Positions 45,988 through 55,746 of a stretch of DNA of 64,000 nt are shown here, in pieces (position 1 is the stretch's first letter; every line of letters starts with the position of its first letter). A program made the position numbers and the translations under genes. This DNA comes from Bradyrhizobium sp. B124. GTDB taxonomy: Bacteria > Pseudomonadota > Alphaproteobacteria > Rhizobiales > Xanthobacteraceae. The stretch covers positions 4,278,001 to 4,342,000 of the forward strand of contig NZ_CP152413.1 in NCBI RefSeq assembly GCF_038967635.1, given 5' to 3'. The notes beneath the pieces were generated by a model, which had not been told where the DNA came from, searched no databases, and saw nothing but the letters and a program-made list of their open reading frames with translations.

Positions 45988-46184
45988 TGGTCTGTCTCCG
46001 CAAGGTGAACTGAATTTGTGCGGCGGACAGAATGCAAGGGTCGTGTCCAAAACAAGGCAGTTCGCAAAGACGCCGTAAAAACTTCCCGCGTGTGGCATCG
46101 AAGTTCGCGCACACACGCGTGAGATGAGCAGGTTGTGATTTGACTCCGCGATTTTACCGCCGCGCGATCTCAGCACACAAACAG

Positions 46185-46215
46185 AAACGCTCCCGCACCA
46201 GGTGCGGGAGCGTTT
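46185..46215 (-). terminator. Intrinsic terminator after aspartate aminotransferase
   Basis: Fifteen-base arms AAACGCTCCCGCACC (46185-46199) and GGTGCGGGAGCGTTT (46201-46215), so the central pairs must open to form a loop, followed on the minus strand by CTGTTTGTG. It lies 23 bases beyond the aatA stop. Likely the end of the aatA transcript. Confidence 0.8.
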
Positions 46216-46238
46216 CCCAGTTTCTTAGTTCAGACCGA

Positions 46239-48063
<1,825 letters not shown>

Positions 48064-48717
48064 ATGTACAAGCTCTATTCGATGCAGCGCTCCGGCAACA
48101 GCTACAAGGTCCGGCTGGCGCTTGCGGTGCTGAACACGCCATACCAGGCGATCGAGATCGACATCCTGCGCGGCGAGAGCCGCACCCCGGACTTCCTGGC
48201 CAAGAATCCGAGCGGCCAGGTGCCGTTGCTCGAGGTCGCCGAAGGCCGCCATCTCGCCGAGTCCAACGCCATCCTCTGGTACGTCGCGATCGGCACGCCG
48301 CTGGCGCCGGAGTCGCGGATCGAGCGCGCCGAGGCGCTGCAATGGATGTTCTTCGAGCAGCACGCGCTGGAGCCGAATATCGGCGCCGCCTATTTCTGGC
48401 TGTCGCTGGTCAAGGGCGGGCGCGACCTGCAGACGCACGCGCTCGAGGACTGGATGGAGCGCGGCTATGCGGCGCTGCAGGTGATGGAAAATCACCTCAA
48501 GGGGCACGCCTTTTTCGCGGCCGAACAGTTCACGGTCGCCGACATCGCCCTCTACGGCTACACCCACGTCGCCGACCGCTGCGACTTCGACCTGGCCACC
48601 TTCCCGTCGATCCGCGCCTGGCTGAAACGGGTCGAGCAGACCCCCGGATTTGTCTCGATGGATTGGCAGCCTGGTGCCGGGGCCGAGCCTCAGGCCCGCC
48701 TTGTGGCAGGCGTTTGA
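48064..48717 (+). CDS. Glutathione S-transferase family protein
   Basis: 217 residues from ATG 48064. N-terminal thioredoxin fold: MYKLYSMQRSGNSYKVRLAL with Ser10 in the active-site position, SGQVPLLEVAEGRHLAESNA with cis-Pro and the SNA motif. C-terminal helices include FTVADIALYGYTHVADRC. The subgroup resembles bacterial GSTs with unknown substrates. It stands alone on its strand. Confidence 0.9.
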   Translation: MYKLYSMQRSGNSYKVRLALAVLNTPYQAIEIDILRGESRTPDFLAKNPSGQVPLLEVAEGRHLAESNAILWYVAIGTPLAPESRIERAEALQWMFFEQHALEPNIGAAYFWLSLVKGGRDLQTHALEDWMERGYAALQVMENHLKGHAFFAAEQFTVADIALYGYTHVADRCDFDLATFPSIRAWLKRVEQTPGFVSMDWQPGAGAEPQARLVAGV

Positions 48718-48896
48718 ACAACCGGTCTGAATTCCGGGAATAGCGGGGAAACTGCCCAAATAACGGGCAAAACCCCCGTTGAGGCCGCATTTTCGCCGTT
48801 TTCGGGGGACCTCGCCGCCGCAATGTTGCCGGTGACGCTGGGCAGATTCGCTCGGATGTCGCGAGTGATTCGCTCGCGGCTTGAGGGATTTACACC

Positions 48897-49073
48897 ATGA
48901 AACGGTGGTCCGGCACGGCAGGCTTCCATGGCCGCCCTGCCCCAGTGGCATCATCCCGCCTGACGAACGCGATCGCCGCGTCGCTCGCGCTTGGCGCACT
49001 GACGCTGTGCCTGGTCGTCGCCGTGACGCTGCTGGCGAGCAACATCAGCATGGCGACATCGATCCCGGCGTAA
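48897..49073 (+). CDS. Tiny single-span membrane protein
   Basis: 58 residues, too short for usual ORF cut-offs. An ATG follows GAGGG by 10 bases. A basic N-terminus (MKRWSGTAGFHGRPAP) leads into one hydrophobic span of about 28 residues (LALGALTLCLVVAVTLLA). Positive-inside layout suggests a real single-pass protein. No family recognised. A second tiny membrane protein follows after 60 bases on the same strand. Confidence 0.5.
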   Translation: MKRWSGTAGFHGRPAPVASSRLTNAIAASLALGALTLCLVVAVTLLASNISMATSIPA

Positions 49074-49133
49074 TCCAGCAATTCCATTTGGCACCTGATC
49101 CGCGGCAAGGCGCGGGAGAGACAGCGGCGCGAC

Positions 49134-49289
49134 ATGATGAAGACCCCCGTGGGACTTGTGACTGTGACGCTGTCGGCGGCGATCCTGCTCGCGGCATCGC
49201 TCCTGATCGTGACCGGCACGCAGGGCGAAGACCGTGCGCACCCCGCGCATGTTACGGCGCCGGCCGCCAAGCCGGCTCCGCACCGCTAG
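49134..49289 (+). CDS. Tiny membrane or secreted protein
   Basis: 51 residues. MMKTPVGLVTVTLSAAILLA opens with a basic residue, then a hydrophobic stretch, then a His/Pro/Ala-rich tail (HPAHVTAPAAKPAPHR). Could be a signal-anchored or secreted peptide. The ribosome site is weak (GGGAGAG is 14 bases upstream). Less certain than its neighbour. Confidence 0.4.
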   Translation: MMKTPVGLVTVTLSAAILLAASLLIVTGTQGEDRAHPAHVTAPAAKPAPHR

Positions 49290-49299
49290 CGCGAACGCG

Positions 49300-49653
49300 C
49301 TAGCTCCATTTGTGGAAGATGAAGAACGCGCCGGCGGCGATGAAGGCGAAGCCGAGCGCGTGATTCCAGCCCAGCGGCTCCTTCAGATACAACACCGAGA
49401 AGCCGGCGAACACGACCAGCGTGATCACCTCCTGCATGGTCTTGAGCTGCGCCGCGCTATAGACCGCGCTGCCCCAGCGATTGGCCGGCACCGCCAGCCA
49501 GTATTCGAAGAAGGCGATGCCCCAGCTCACCATGATGACAAGGGGGAGCGAATGATCCTTGAACTTGAGATGGCCGTACCAGGCGAAGGTCATGAAGACG
49601 TTCGAGGCAAACAGCATCAGGATCGGCAGCAGCGAAGGCGAAATGGCGGGCAT
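49300..49653 (-). CDS. DMT-like small membrane protein (DUF486)
   Basis: 117 residues with four membrane spans. DUF486 features: LMLFASNVFMTFAWYGHLKF, the central SWGIAFFEYWLAVPANRWG, YSAAQLKTMQEVITLVVFAG and a C-terminal helix GFAFIAAGAFFIF. Members are short transporter-like proteins related to the DMT superfamily; substrate unknown. It converges with the tiny protein gene. Confidence 0.88.
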   Translation of the reverse strand: MPAISPSLLPILMLFASNVFMTFAWYGHLKFKDHSLPLVIMVSWGIAFFEYWLAVPANRWGSAVYSAAQLKTMQEVITLVVFAGFSVLYLKEPLGWNHALGFAFIAAGAFFIFHKWS

Positions 49654-49817
49654 CGATGTCCTCTTTCAAGCAAAGCACGCGGTAACCCGCAGGCCCGGAA
49701 CCGGGTTCCATGGCGATCTGCATATCATTTGATTTGAAAGCAGCGAAAGCTGGTTCGGCCCGCGCAAGGCCGGCTTAACGGTCGGGACGAAAATCCCGGC
49801 GCCGTTGCGGAGCTGTC

Positions 49818-49847
49818 GTCAAACTACCGCCTTATCGTTCGTTTGAC
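49818..49847. promoter_or_regulatory. Inverted repeat before the PAS gene
   Basis: GTCAAAC (49818-49824) and GTTTGAC (49841-49847) with a 16-base gap, ending 3 bases before the ATG. It may be an operator or a hairpin masking the start. Weak support. Confidence 0.35.
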
Positions 49848-49849
49848 AG

Positions 49850-50680
49850 ATGGCGAGAACGCGCATGCGGTTTGATTGGCGTGCAATTTCAGGTCCGGCC
49901 CTGACGGCGATCACGGCGCTCGCCGCCTTCCTGATCGATCGCCTCCTTGTCCACGTCCCCAATCCCGCGCCGCTGTTCGTCTGCATCGTGGCGCTCGCCA
50001 GCTCGATCAGCGGCATCGCCTCGGGGCTCGTCTCCGCCGCGATCGCGGTGGCCGCCTCGGCGCTGTTCTTTCTCGATCATCGCGCGCTGCCCGGCTACGA
50101 CGCCGCCGACGTCGCGCGGATGCTGATGCTGGCCGCGACCGCGGCCGGCACCGCCCTGATCACCGGAATGCTGCGGCAGAAATGGATCGACGCCTTCGCC
50201 GCGGACCAGCAGCATCACGCCACCTCGGCGCGGCTCGCCGCCGCGCTCGACCAGGTCGACATCGGCATCGTGCTGCTCGATGCCGACACCCGCGCCGAAT
50301 TCATCAACCGCGCCTTCCGCGAATATTTCGCGCTCTCCGATGCGCAGGCCGACAGCAAGCCGCCGTTCGTCGCGCTGATGTATCATGGCCGCGATACCGG
50401 CGCCTACGAATTGCCGGAAGACGAGCTGAGCGCGTTCATCGCCGAGCGCATCGCGATGATGCGCTCGGGCGATTCCACGCCGATCAACCTCAATCTCGCC
50501 GACGGCCAGGTGCTGCGCTTCAGCTGCACGGCGCTGCCCGACGGCGGCCGCATGCTGAGCTACACGCCGGTGACCGACCTCGTGCGGCACACCGACGATC
50601 CGGCCAAGGCCGACGAATATCGCGCGCAGCGCGCCGGGCGCGAACGCCATCTGGCGCGGCTGCTGCGCGCCGCCGAATGA
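49850..50680 (+). CDS. Membrane protein with PAS domain, no kinase
   Basis: 276 residues (ATG 49850; ATG 49865 is an alternative with GGCGAG upstream). The first 115 residues have four hydrophobic spans like the DUF4118/KdpD membrane sensor (GPALTAITALAAFLIDRLL, LASSISGIASGLVSAAIAVA). A PAS-like domain follows at about 128-235 (LDQVDIGIVLLDADTRAEFI NRAF region and LNLADGQVLRFSCTALPDGG). It then ends, with no histidine kinase, GGDEF or other output domain. So it is an orphan sensor or a decayed kinase. Alone on its strand in this gap. Confidence 0.75.
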   Translation: MARTRMRFDWRAISGPALTAITALAAFLIDRLLVHVPNPAPLFVCIVALASSISGIASGLVSAAIAVAASALFFLDHRALPGYDAADVARMLMLAATAAGTALITGMLRQKWIDAFAADQQHHATSARLAAALDQVDIGIVLLDADTRAEFINRAFREYFALSDAQADSKPPFVALMYHGRDTGAYELPEDELSAFIAERIAMMRSGDSTPINLNLADGQVLRFSCTALPDGGRMLSYTPVTDLVRHTDDPAKADEYRAQRAGRERHLARLLRAAE

Positions 50681-50782
50681 GGCGCGACCACGTCGGCAAT
50701 TGATCCCGCGAGATAGCGACGGTAGAACCTTCGCGAGCGATGCGCAGACATCGTGCAACGCGGGATCATCCAGGGTTCGTTC

Positions 50783-51244
50783 ATGTCCGACGACGTCACC
50801 ATCCGCTTCGTCACGCGCGACGATTACGCCCAGTGGCTTCCTCTGTGGGACGGCTACAACGCCTTCTATGAACGGTCCGGACCGACCGCGCTCGCGCCCG
50901 AGATCACCGCGATGACGTGGCAGCGCTTCTTCGATGCCTACGAGCCGATGCATGCGCTGGTCGCCGACGCCGGCGGCACGTTGCTCGGTCTGACGCACTA
51001 TCTGTTTCACCGCTCGACCACGGCGATCGCGCCCACCTGCTATCTGCAGGATCTCTTCACCAGCCAGGCCGCGCGCGGCAAGGGCGTCGGCCGCGCCTTG
51101 ATCAACGGCGTCTACGCGCAGGCGAAACTCGTCGGTTCGCCGCGCGTCTACTGGCAGACGCACGAGACCAATCACACCGCGATGCAGCTTTATGACAAGG
51201 TCGCGGACAAGCCCGGCTTCGTCATCTATCGCAAGATCATCTGA
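50783..51244 (+). CDS. GNAT-family acetyltransferase
   Basis: 153 residues. The GNAT fold is shown by TIRFVTRDDYAQWLPLWDGY, CYLQDLFTSQAARGKGVGRA with the acetyl-CoA loop ARGKGVGRAL, and THETNHTAMQLYDKVAD. Acts on a small amine or peptide N-terminus; substrate unknown. It follows the PAS gene after about 100 bases on the same strand. Confidence 0.88.
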   Translation: MSDDVTIRFVTRDDYAQWLPLWDGYNAFYERSGPTALAPEITAMTWQRFFDAYEPMHALVADAGGTLLGLTHYLFHRSTTAIAPTCYLQDLFTSQAARGKGVGRALINGVYAQAKLVGSPRVYWQTHETNHTAMQLYDKVADKPGFVIYRKII

Positions 51245-51355
51245 GCGCGCCTGCGCGGCCTGTGGATGGAATGGAGATGTCACCGGCGCGTTACAAAGCC
51301 CGGCTAGGCTTCCGCGTGCGTAAGATCAGGCCCCCCGTCTCAGATCTTCGCCCCG

Positions 51356-51400
51356 AGCGGTCCCCGTCAGTCGCCGCGTCTGACCGGGACCGCTTTTTTT
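51356..51400 (+). terminator. Strong intrinsic terminator
   Basis: Arms AGCGGTCCCCGTCAG (51356-51370) and CTGACCGGGACCGCT (51380-51394) with one mismatch, then TTTTTTT to 51400. It lies 111 bases beyond the GNAT stop. The distance is longer than usual, so it could end either that mRNA or a small RNA encoded just upstream. Confidence 0.85.
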
Positions 51401-51519
51401 GTGACACTGCCGTCCGTGATAGGTGCCATGCGTGATCGGCGGTAGGGCGGCACCTTGCCGCCCGTCGGCGTGCTTGTCACAATGCGCGGCATCCCTCGCC
51501 TATCCCACAGGATTGTCTC

Positions 51520-52458
51520 ATGGAAATTCGTAATCTCGGCGGCTCCGGCCTGCGCGTGTCCGCGGTCGGCATCGGCTGCAACAATTTCGGCCAGCGCACC
51601 GATCTGGAGACCTCACGCAAGGTGATCCACAAGGCGATCGATCTCGGCATCACGCTGTTCGACACCGCCGACATCTATGCGGGCATGGGCGGCTCGGAGA
51701 CCGTGCTCGGCACCGTGCTGGGCGATCGCCGCAAGGACATCGTGCTCGCCACCAAATTCTCCAAGCCGATGGCGACCGACGGCACCAAGCAGGGCGCCTC
51801 GCGGCGCTACATCATGTCCGCGGTCGAAGCGAGCCTCACCCGCCTGAAGACCGACTACATCGATCTCTACCAGCAGCACGATTACGATCCGCTGACCCCG
51901 ATCGATGAGACGCTGCGCGCGCTCGACGATCTCGTGCGCCAGGGCAAGGTGCGCTACATCGGCAACTCGAACTTCCCGGCATGGCGGATCGCGGAGGCGG
52001 AATACGTCGCGCGCGAGCTGAACGTGAACCGCTTCGTGTCCTGCCAGGACGAATACAGCCTCGTGGTGCGCGGCATCGAGAAGGACCTGTTGCCGGCGGC
52101 TCAAGCATACAATCTCGGCCTGCTGCCGTTCTTCCCGCTCGCCAGCGGGCTGTTGACCGGCAAATATCAGCGCGGCACTGCGGCGCCCGCTGACACCCGC
52201 TTCGCCAAGGCGCCGGCCTTGAAAGATCGCTACGTCACGCCGCGCAACGAGGACATCGTCGAGCAGCTGCAGGCCTTCGCGCAGGCGCGTGGCCACACCA
52301 TGCTCGAACTCGCCTTCTCCTGGCTCGCCGCCCGCCCGCAAGTCGCAAGCGTCATCGCCGGCGCGACGCGCGTCGAACAGGTCGAGCAGAACGTGAAAGC
52401 GATCAGCTGGAAGCTGAGTGCGGAGGAGATGGCGGAGATCGACCGGATTACGAAGTAG
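51520..52458 (+). CDS. Aldo/keto reductase
   Basis: 312 residues of the AKR superfamily. The catalytic tetrad is seen as Asp48, Tyr53, Lys79 and His120 (FDTADIYAG, ATKFSKP, YQQHDYD). It has the usual start MEIRNLGGSGLRVSAVGIGC. It likely reduces a sugar or aromatic aldehyde with NADPH. The gene is alone between a terminator and a repeat element. Confidence 0.92.
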   Translation: MEIRNLGGSGLRVSAVGIGCNNFGQRTDLETSRKVIHKAIDLGITLFDTADIYAGMGGSETVLGTVLGDRRKDIVLATKFSKPMATDGTKQGASRRYIMSAVEASLTRLKTDYIDLYQQHDYDPLTPIDETLRALDDLVRQGKVRYIGNSNFPAWRIAEAEYVARELNVNRFVSCQDEYSLVVRGIEKDLLPAAQAYNLGLLPFFPLASGLLTGKYQRGTAAPADTRFAKAPALKDRYVTPRNEDIVEQLQAFAQARGHTMLELAFSWLAARPQVASVIAGATRVEQVEQNVKAISWKLSAEEMAEIDRITK

Positions 52459-52466
52459 CCCTCGCT

Positions 52467-52599
52467 GTCGTCCCTGCGAAAGCAGGGACCCATAACCACA
52501 GGATTGGGTTGTTGAGGCGCGCTGTGGCCCCAGCATCGCGCAACGTTCAACAGCCGTGGTTATGGGTCCCGGCTCGCGCTTCGCTTGGCCGGGACGACG
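52467..52599. repeat. Intergenic palindromic element, family C copy 2
   Basis: Left half GTCGTCCCTGCGAAAGCAG then GGGACCCATAACCACAGG; right half CCGTGGTTATGGGTCCCGG and CCGGGACGACG. Same family as 35020-35153 with a different centre. It lies between aldo/keto reductase and a convergent DUF1501 gene. Confidence 0.84.
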
Positions 52600-52617
52600 C
52601 CGTGGTTGTGGCGAGTG

Positions 52618-53841
52618 CTATGCCACCAATCCCTTCATCGGCTTCACCGGGGCGCTGTCCGGGAACACGGCATCGGCCAGCACGCGCTCGCCGAGGCCGA
52701 ACTGGTCGTGCAGCACGCCCTTGATCACGGCGCGCAGGTCGGCGGTCGGGGCGAGGTCGCGGGCCTGGTAGAGATTGGCCGGCTTCAGCCCCGGCCAGTC
52801 GGTGATCATGCGGCCGCCGTTCACCGCGCCACCGGCGAGCAGCGCGATGGTGCCGGTGCCGTGGTCGGTGCCCTCGGTGCCGTTGATGCGGGCGGTGCGG
52901 CCGAACTCGGTGGCGACCACGATCACGGTGTCGCGCCAGCGCGCGCCGAGGCCGCTCTGAAATTCCGCCAGCGCGCCGTCGAGACCGCCGAGCAGTTGCG
53001 CGAGCCGGCCAACCGGGCCGCCTTCATTGGCATGGGTATCCCAGCCGTCGAAAGCGAGCGCGCCGATCCGTGGACCGTCATCCGCCGCCATCAGCTTGGC
53101 GGCGCCGCGCGCCACCAGCCGCATTGCCGCCACGCCGCCACCGCCGGGCGGCGGTTTCATCTCGTTGCCTTGCGCCTGCTTCTCGAGCTGCAAGCCTTGC
53201 GTCAGCGCGCTCGCCAGCGTCGGATCACGGTGCTGGTAGAGATCGAGCAGCCGCATCGCGGTGTCGTCGGCGGCCTGCGGCAGCGCGGTCGGCGCCCAGC
53301 CGACGGTTGGCGCTGCGCCGCGCAACACCAGCGGCGTGGTTGGCCCGACCGCGAGCGCGCTCGTCACCCGCTCGCCCTTTGGCAATGCTTCGAGCGCGCG
53401 GTTGAGCCAGCCGGACTGCACCCGCCCGGGACCGGGGAAGCCGCTCTCCAGCACATCCTGGCCGTCGAAATGCGAGCGGTCGCGATAGGACGTCGCAACC
53501 GCATGAACCACCGCGGCCTGCTTGGCGCGATACATCCGCGCGAATTCCGGCATCGCCGGATGCAGGCCGAAGAAGGGATCGAGCATCACCGCCGCGTTCG
53601 GTCCATCGGCTTTCAGCGCGATCGCGCCGTGCAGGCCGGCATAATCCGGGTCGCCGATCGGGGCTACGGTGGCAAGACCATCGAGCGCGCCGCGCAGGAT
53701 GATGGTGACGAAGCGCGGATCGCGGCCATCGGCGGCGCGCGCGAATTTCGGCAAATAAGCCCAGGCGGCAAAGGAGGCGCCGCCGAGCAGCAGCGCGCGC
53801 CGCGACGTCGTCTGCAGCATCAGGCTCTCGGAGCAATCCAT
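52618..53841 (-). CDS. DUF1501 protein, Tat-exported
   Basis: 407 residues from ATG 53841 with GGAG upstream. A Tat-like signal is seen near residue 12 (TSRRALLLGGASFAAWAY). The DUF1501 domain has FVTIILRGALDGLATVAPIG, SHFDGQDVLESG, FDGWDTHANEGG, VVATEFGRTARINGTEGTDH and ADLRAVIKGVLHDQFGL. The His/Asp/Glu pattern resembles a sulfatase/alkaline-phosphatase-like metalloenzyme fold. Two bases separate it from the DUF1800 gene upstream, so they are co-transcribed; such pairs are frequent in bacteria. Function unknown. Confidence 0.88.
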   Translation of the reverse strand: MDCSESLMLQTTSRRALLLGGASFAAWAYLPKFARAADGRDPRFVTIILRGALDGLATVAPIGDPDYAGLHGAIALKADGPNAAVMLDPFFGLHPAMPEFARMYRAKQAAVVHAVATSYRDRSHFDGQDVLESGFPGPGRVQSGWLNRALEALPKGERVTSALAVGPTTPLVLRGAAPTVGWAPTALPQAADDTAMRLLDLYQHRDPTLASALTQGLQLEKQAQGNEMKPPPGGGGVAAMRLVARGAAKLMAADDGPRIGALAFDGWDTHANEGGPVGRLAQLLGGLDGALAEFQSGLGARWRDTVIVVATEFGRTARINGTEGTDHGTGTIALLAGGAVNGGRMITDWPGLKPANLYQARDLAPTADLRAVIKGVLHDQFGLGERVLADAVFPDSAPVKPMKGLVA

Positions 53842-53843
53842 GA

Positions 53844-55427
53844 TCATCTCCTCTGGAATTCCGGCGACATCAGCAGCAGCGCCAGCGCCTGCTGCCGCGA
53901 TTCCGCGCGCTCGATGGTGCGCCGCGTTTCCGCCGAAGCGGCATCCGCCGCAATCAGCTCGAGCAGGTCGCGCGGGTCGAACCGGTCGGCGAGCTGGGAG
54001 CCAAGCTGCGCCGAGATGTCGAGCCTGAGCTTGATGCCCTCAGGCGCCGCCCAGGCCGCAGCGGTATCCGGAAAGCCGTTCGGCCCGGCCGGCGACCACA
54101 GCGGCTGGCCGAGCACGTTGAGACCGTTGAGATAGCGGCCCGGATCCTCCGGATTGCGCGCCAGCAGTCGGCCGGAGGCGAGCAGGAATTCATAAGGCGA
54201 GCGCATTTTCGTCAGCGGCGCCTGCCAAGCTTCATTCGACTGGACGAGCGCGGTGGCCAGCGCCCTGAGATCGCCGTCCGTTCTGGTGAAGGTGTCCTGC
54301 AGCTTCGCCACCAGTGCCGGCGGCGGATCGTCGGCAACGAAATGGCGGGCGAACTTGGTCGCGATGAATTTCGCGGTCGAGGGATGCCGCGCGATGTCGG
54401 ACAGCACGGCCTCGCCCTGCGCGAGGCCGGCCTGGGCATAGGTCTTGCCCAGCACCTGCTGCGGCCCGGGCTGATGCGCATTGGCGTTGAACACGAAGCT
54501 GCCGGGCGCACCGAGCTGGCCGCGGCGGCCGGCAAAGGTCCAGCCGGTGATCACACGCGCCAGCGACGTGACGTCGTCCTGGGTGTAGCCGCCGCCGACG
54601 CCGAGCGTATGCAGCTCCATGATCTCGCGCGCCAGATTCTCGTTGAGGCCGCGGTTGCGGTTGATGCCGGCGCGCGACTCGGGGCCGAGCGATTGCTGGT
54701 TGTCGAGGAAGAACAGCATCGCCGGATGCTGCTCGACGGTCTTCAGCATGTCACCGAAGCGGCCGAGCACGTGCGGGCGGATCGCCTCGCGTTCGAACGA
54801 GCCGGCCCACATCCGCGCCAGCGCGCCCTTGTTGGCCGAGATGCAGAAGTGGTTGGACCAGAACACCACGAGCCGCTCGACGAAGCCGCAATCGGCGACC
54901 ACGCCGCGTTGCAGCCGCGCCAGCGCCTCGGCGCGGAACGTCTTCTGGATGATGTTGAGCGGCTGCGCCGGCGGCTTGGGCGGACCGGCCACCGTCTGCA
55001 TCGTCGGAGGCTGCATCGTCGCGGACGGCGTCATCGTCGCATTGGCGCTGTCGGCGGCCTGCGGCTGCATCGCCGGATCCTTGCCGGCGATCTCCTTCGC
55101 GGCAGTCGACAGCGACAGATTGCGCCGCGGTTGCGGCTTCGCGTCGGATCCCTGCGGCGGCGTCTCGCTCGCGCCTTGCTGCGCGGCCTTCGCGGCATTG
55201 CGCGCCTGCTGGATCTCGAACTGATAGTCGAACACCTGCTTGCCGAGCTCCGGCGTCGAGAGCAGGCCCGGCACTTCGAGCAGCGCGCCGTTCGGACGCA
55301 TCAGATCCGCCAGCACGAATCCGCGCGGATCGGAGGCCGCGTTGATGAAGTCGCCGGCCGCCCCGCCACGGGCGCCAAATCCAAACCGGTTGAGAGCAAC
55401 CAGCGCGGCTTGTGAATCACGGGCCAT
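53844..55427 (-). CDS. DUF1800 protein
   Basis: 527 residues. DUF1800 features: LVALNRFGFGARGG near the start, FWSNHFCISANKGA, SFEREAIRPHVLGRFGDML, NENLAREIMELHTLGVGGGY, FVADDPPPALVAKLQDTF and SPYEFLLASGRLL. Residues of about 85-165 form a low-complexity Pro/Gln/Met-rich insertion. No signal peptide is seen. It may be carried out by Tat together with its partner DUF1501 (inference). It is the first gene of the pair. Confidence 0.88.
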   Translation of the reverse strand: MARDSQAALVALNRFGFGARGGAAGDFINAASDPRGFVLADLMRPNGALLEVPGLLSTPELGKQVFDYQFEIQQARNAAKAAQQGASETPPQGSDAKPQPRRNLSLSTAAKEIAGKDPAMQPQAADSANATMTPSATMQPPTMQTVAGPPKPPAQPLNIIQKTFRAEALARLQRGVVADCGFVERLVVFWSNHFCISANKGALARMWAGSFEREAIRPHVLGRFGDMLKTVEQHPAMLFFLDNQQSLGPESRAGINRNRGLNENLAREIMELHTLGVGGGYTQDDVTSLARVITGWTFAGRRGQLGAPGSFVFNANAHQPGPQQVLGKTYAQAGLAQGEAVLSDIARHPSTAKFIATKFARHFVADDPPPALVAKLQDTFTRTDGDLRALATALVQSNEAWQAPLTKMRSPYEFLLASGRLLARNPEDPGRYLNGLNVLGQPLWSPAGPNGFPDTAAAWAAPEGIKLRLDISAQLGSQLADRFDPRDLLELIAADAASAETRRTIERAESRQQALALLLMSPEFQRR

Positions 55428-55530
55428 CAGAATTCCCTTAACGGCCTATCCCGGCTATATCTCTTGCCCAGCATCATAGCGCGGCCCGGGATGAACCCGA
55501 GATTAATTCGCGCATTAAATCGTGGTTAGA

Positions 55531-55746
55531 ATGGACCTCTCGTCACACGATCGTTCCGAACCAGCATCGCCGCGCCGGCTTGCCTGCACGGCATGCGGCA
55601 GCGAATTCTCCTGCTCGCTCACGGGACCGTGCTGGTGTTCCGACGAAAGCTTTCGCCTGCCGATGCCGACCGACAGCAGCGACTGCCTCTGCCCCGCATG
55701 CTTGCGGAAGCTGGCGGAACAGCAAGCCGCGGCGGGCGCCAAGTGA
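55531..55746 (+). CDS. Cysteine-rich CWC-family protein
   Basis: 71 residues from ATG 55531 (a GTG at 55522 adds three). The CWC pattern of zinc-ribbon-like cysteines is visible: CTACGSEFSC, GPCWCSDESF and CLCPACL, matching the Cysteine-rich CWC family (PF14375 type). It probably binds Zn; function unknown. Its stop overlaps the GTG of the HAD gene (GTGA), so translation is coupled. Confidence 0.8.
   Translation: MDLSSHDRSEPASPRRLACTACGSEFSCSLTGPCWCSDESFRLPMPTDSSDCLCPACLRKLAEQQAAAGAK

Noticed and set aside
48718..48896. Possible RNA thermometer or other structured leader before the tiny membrane protein gene
   Set aside because: There are short repeated and self-complementary bits, but no pairing that masks the GAGGG ribosome site could be supported.
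49889..51283. 464-codon minus-strand frame spanning the PAS and GNAT genes
   Set aside because: It covers two plus-strand genes with clear motifs and reads as Arg/Gly/Asp-rich noise.
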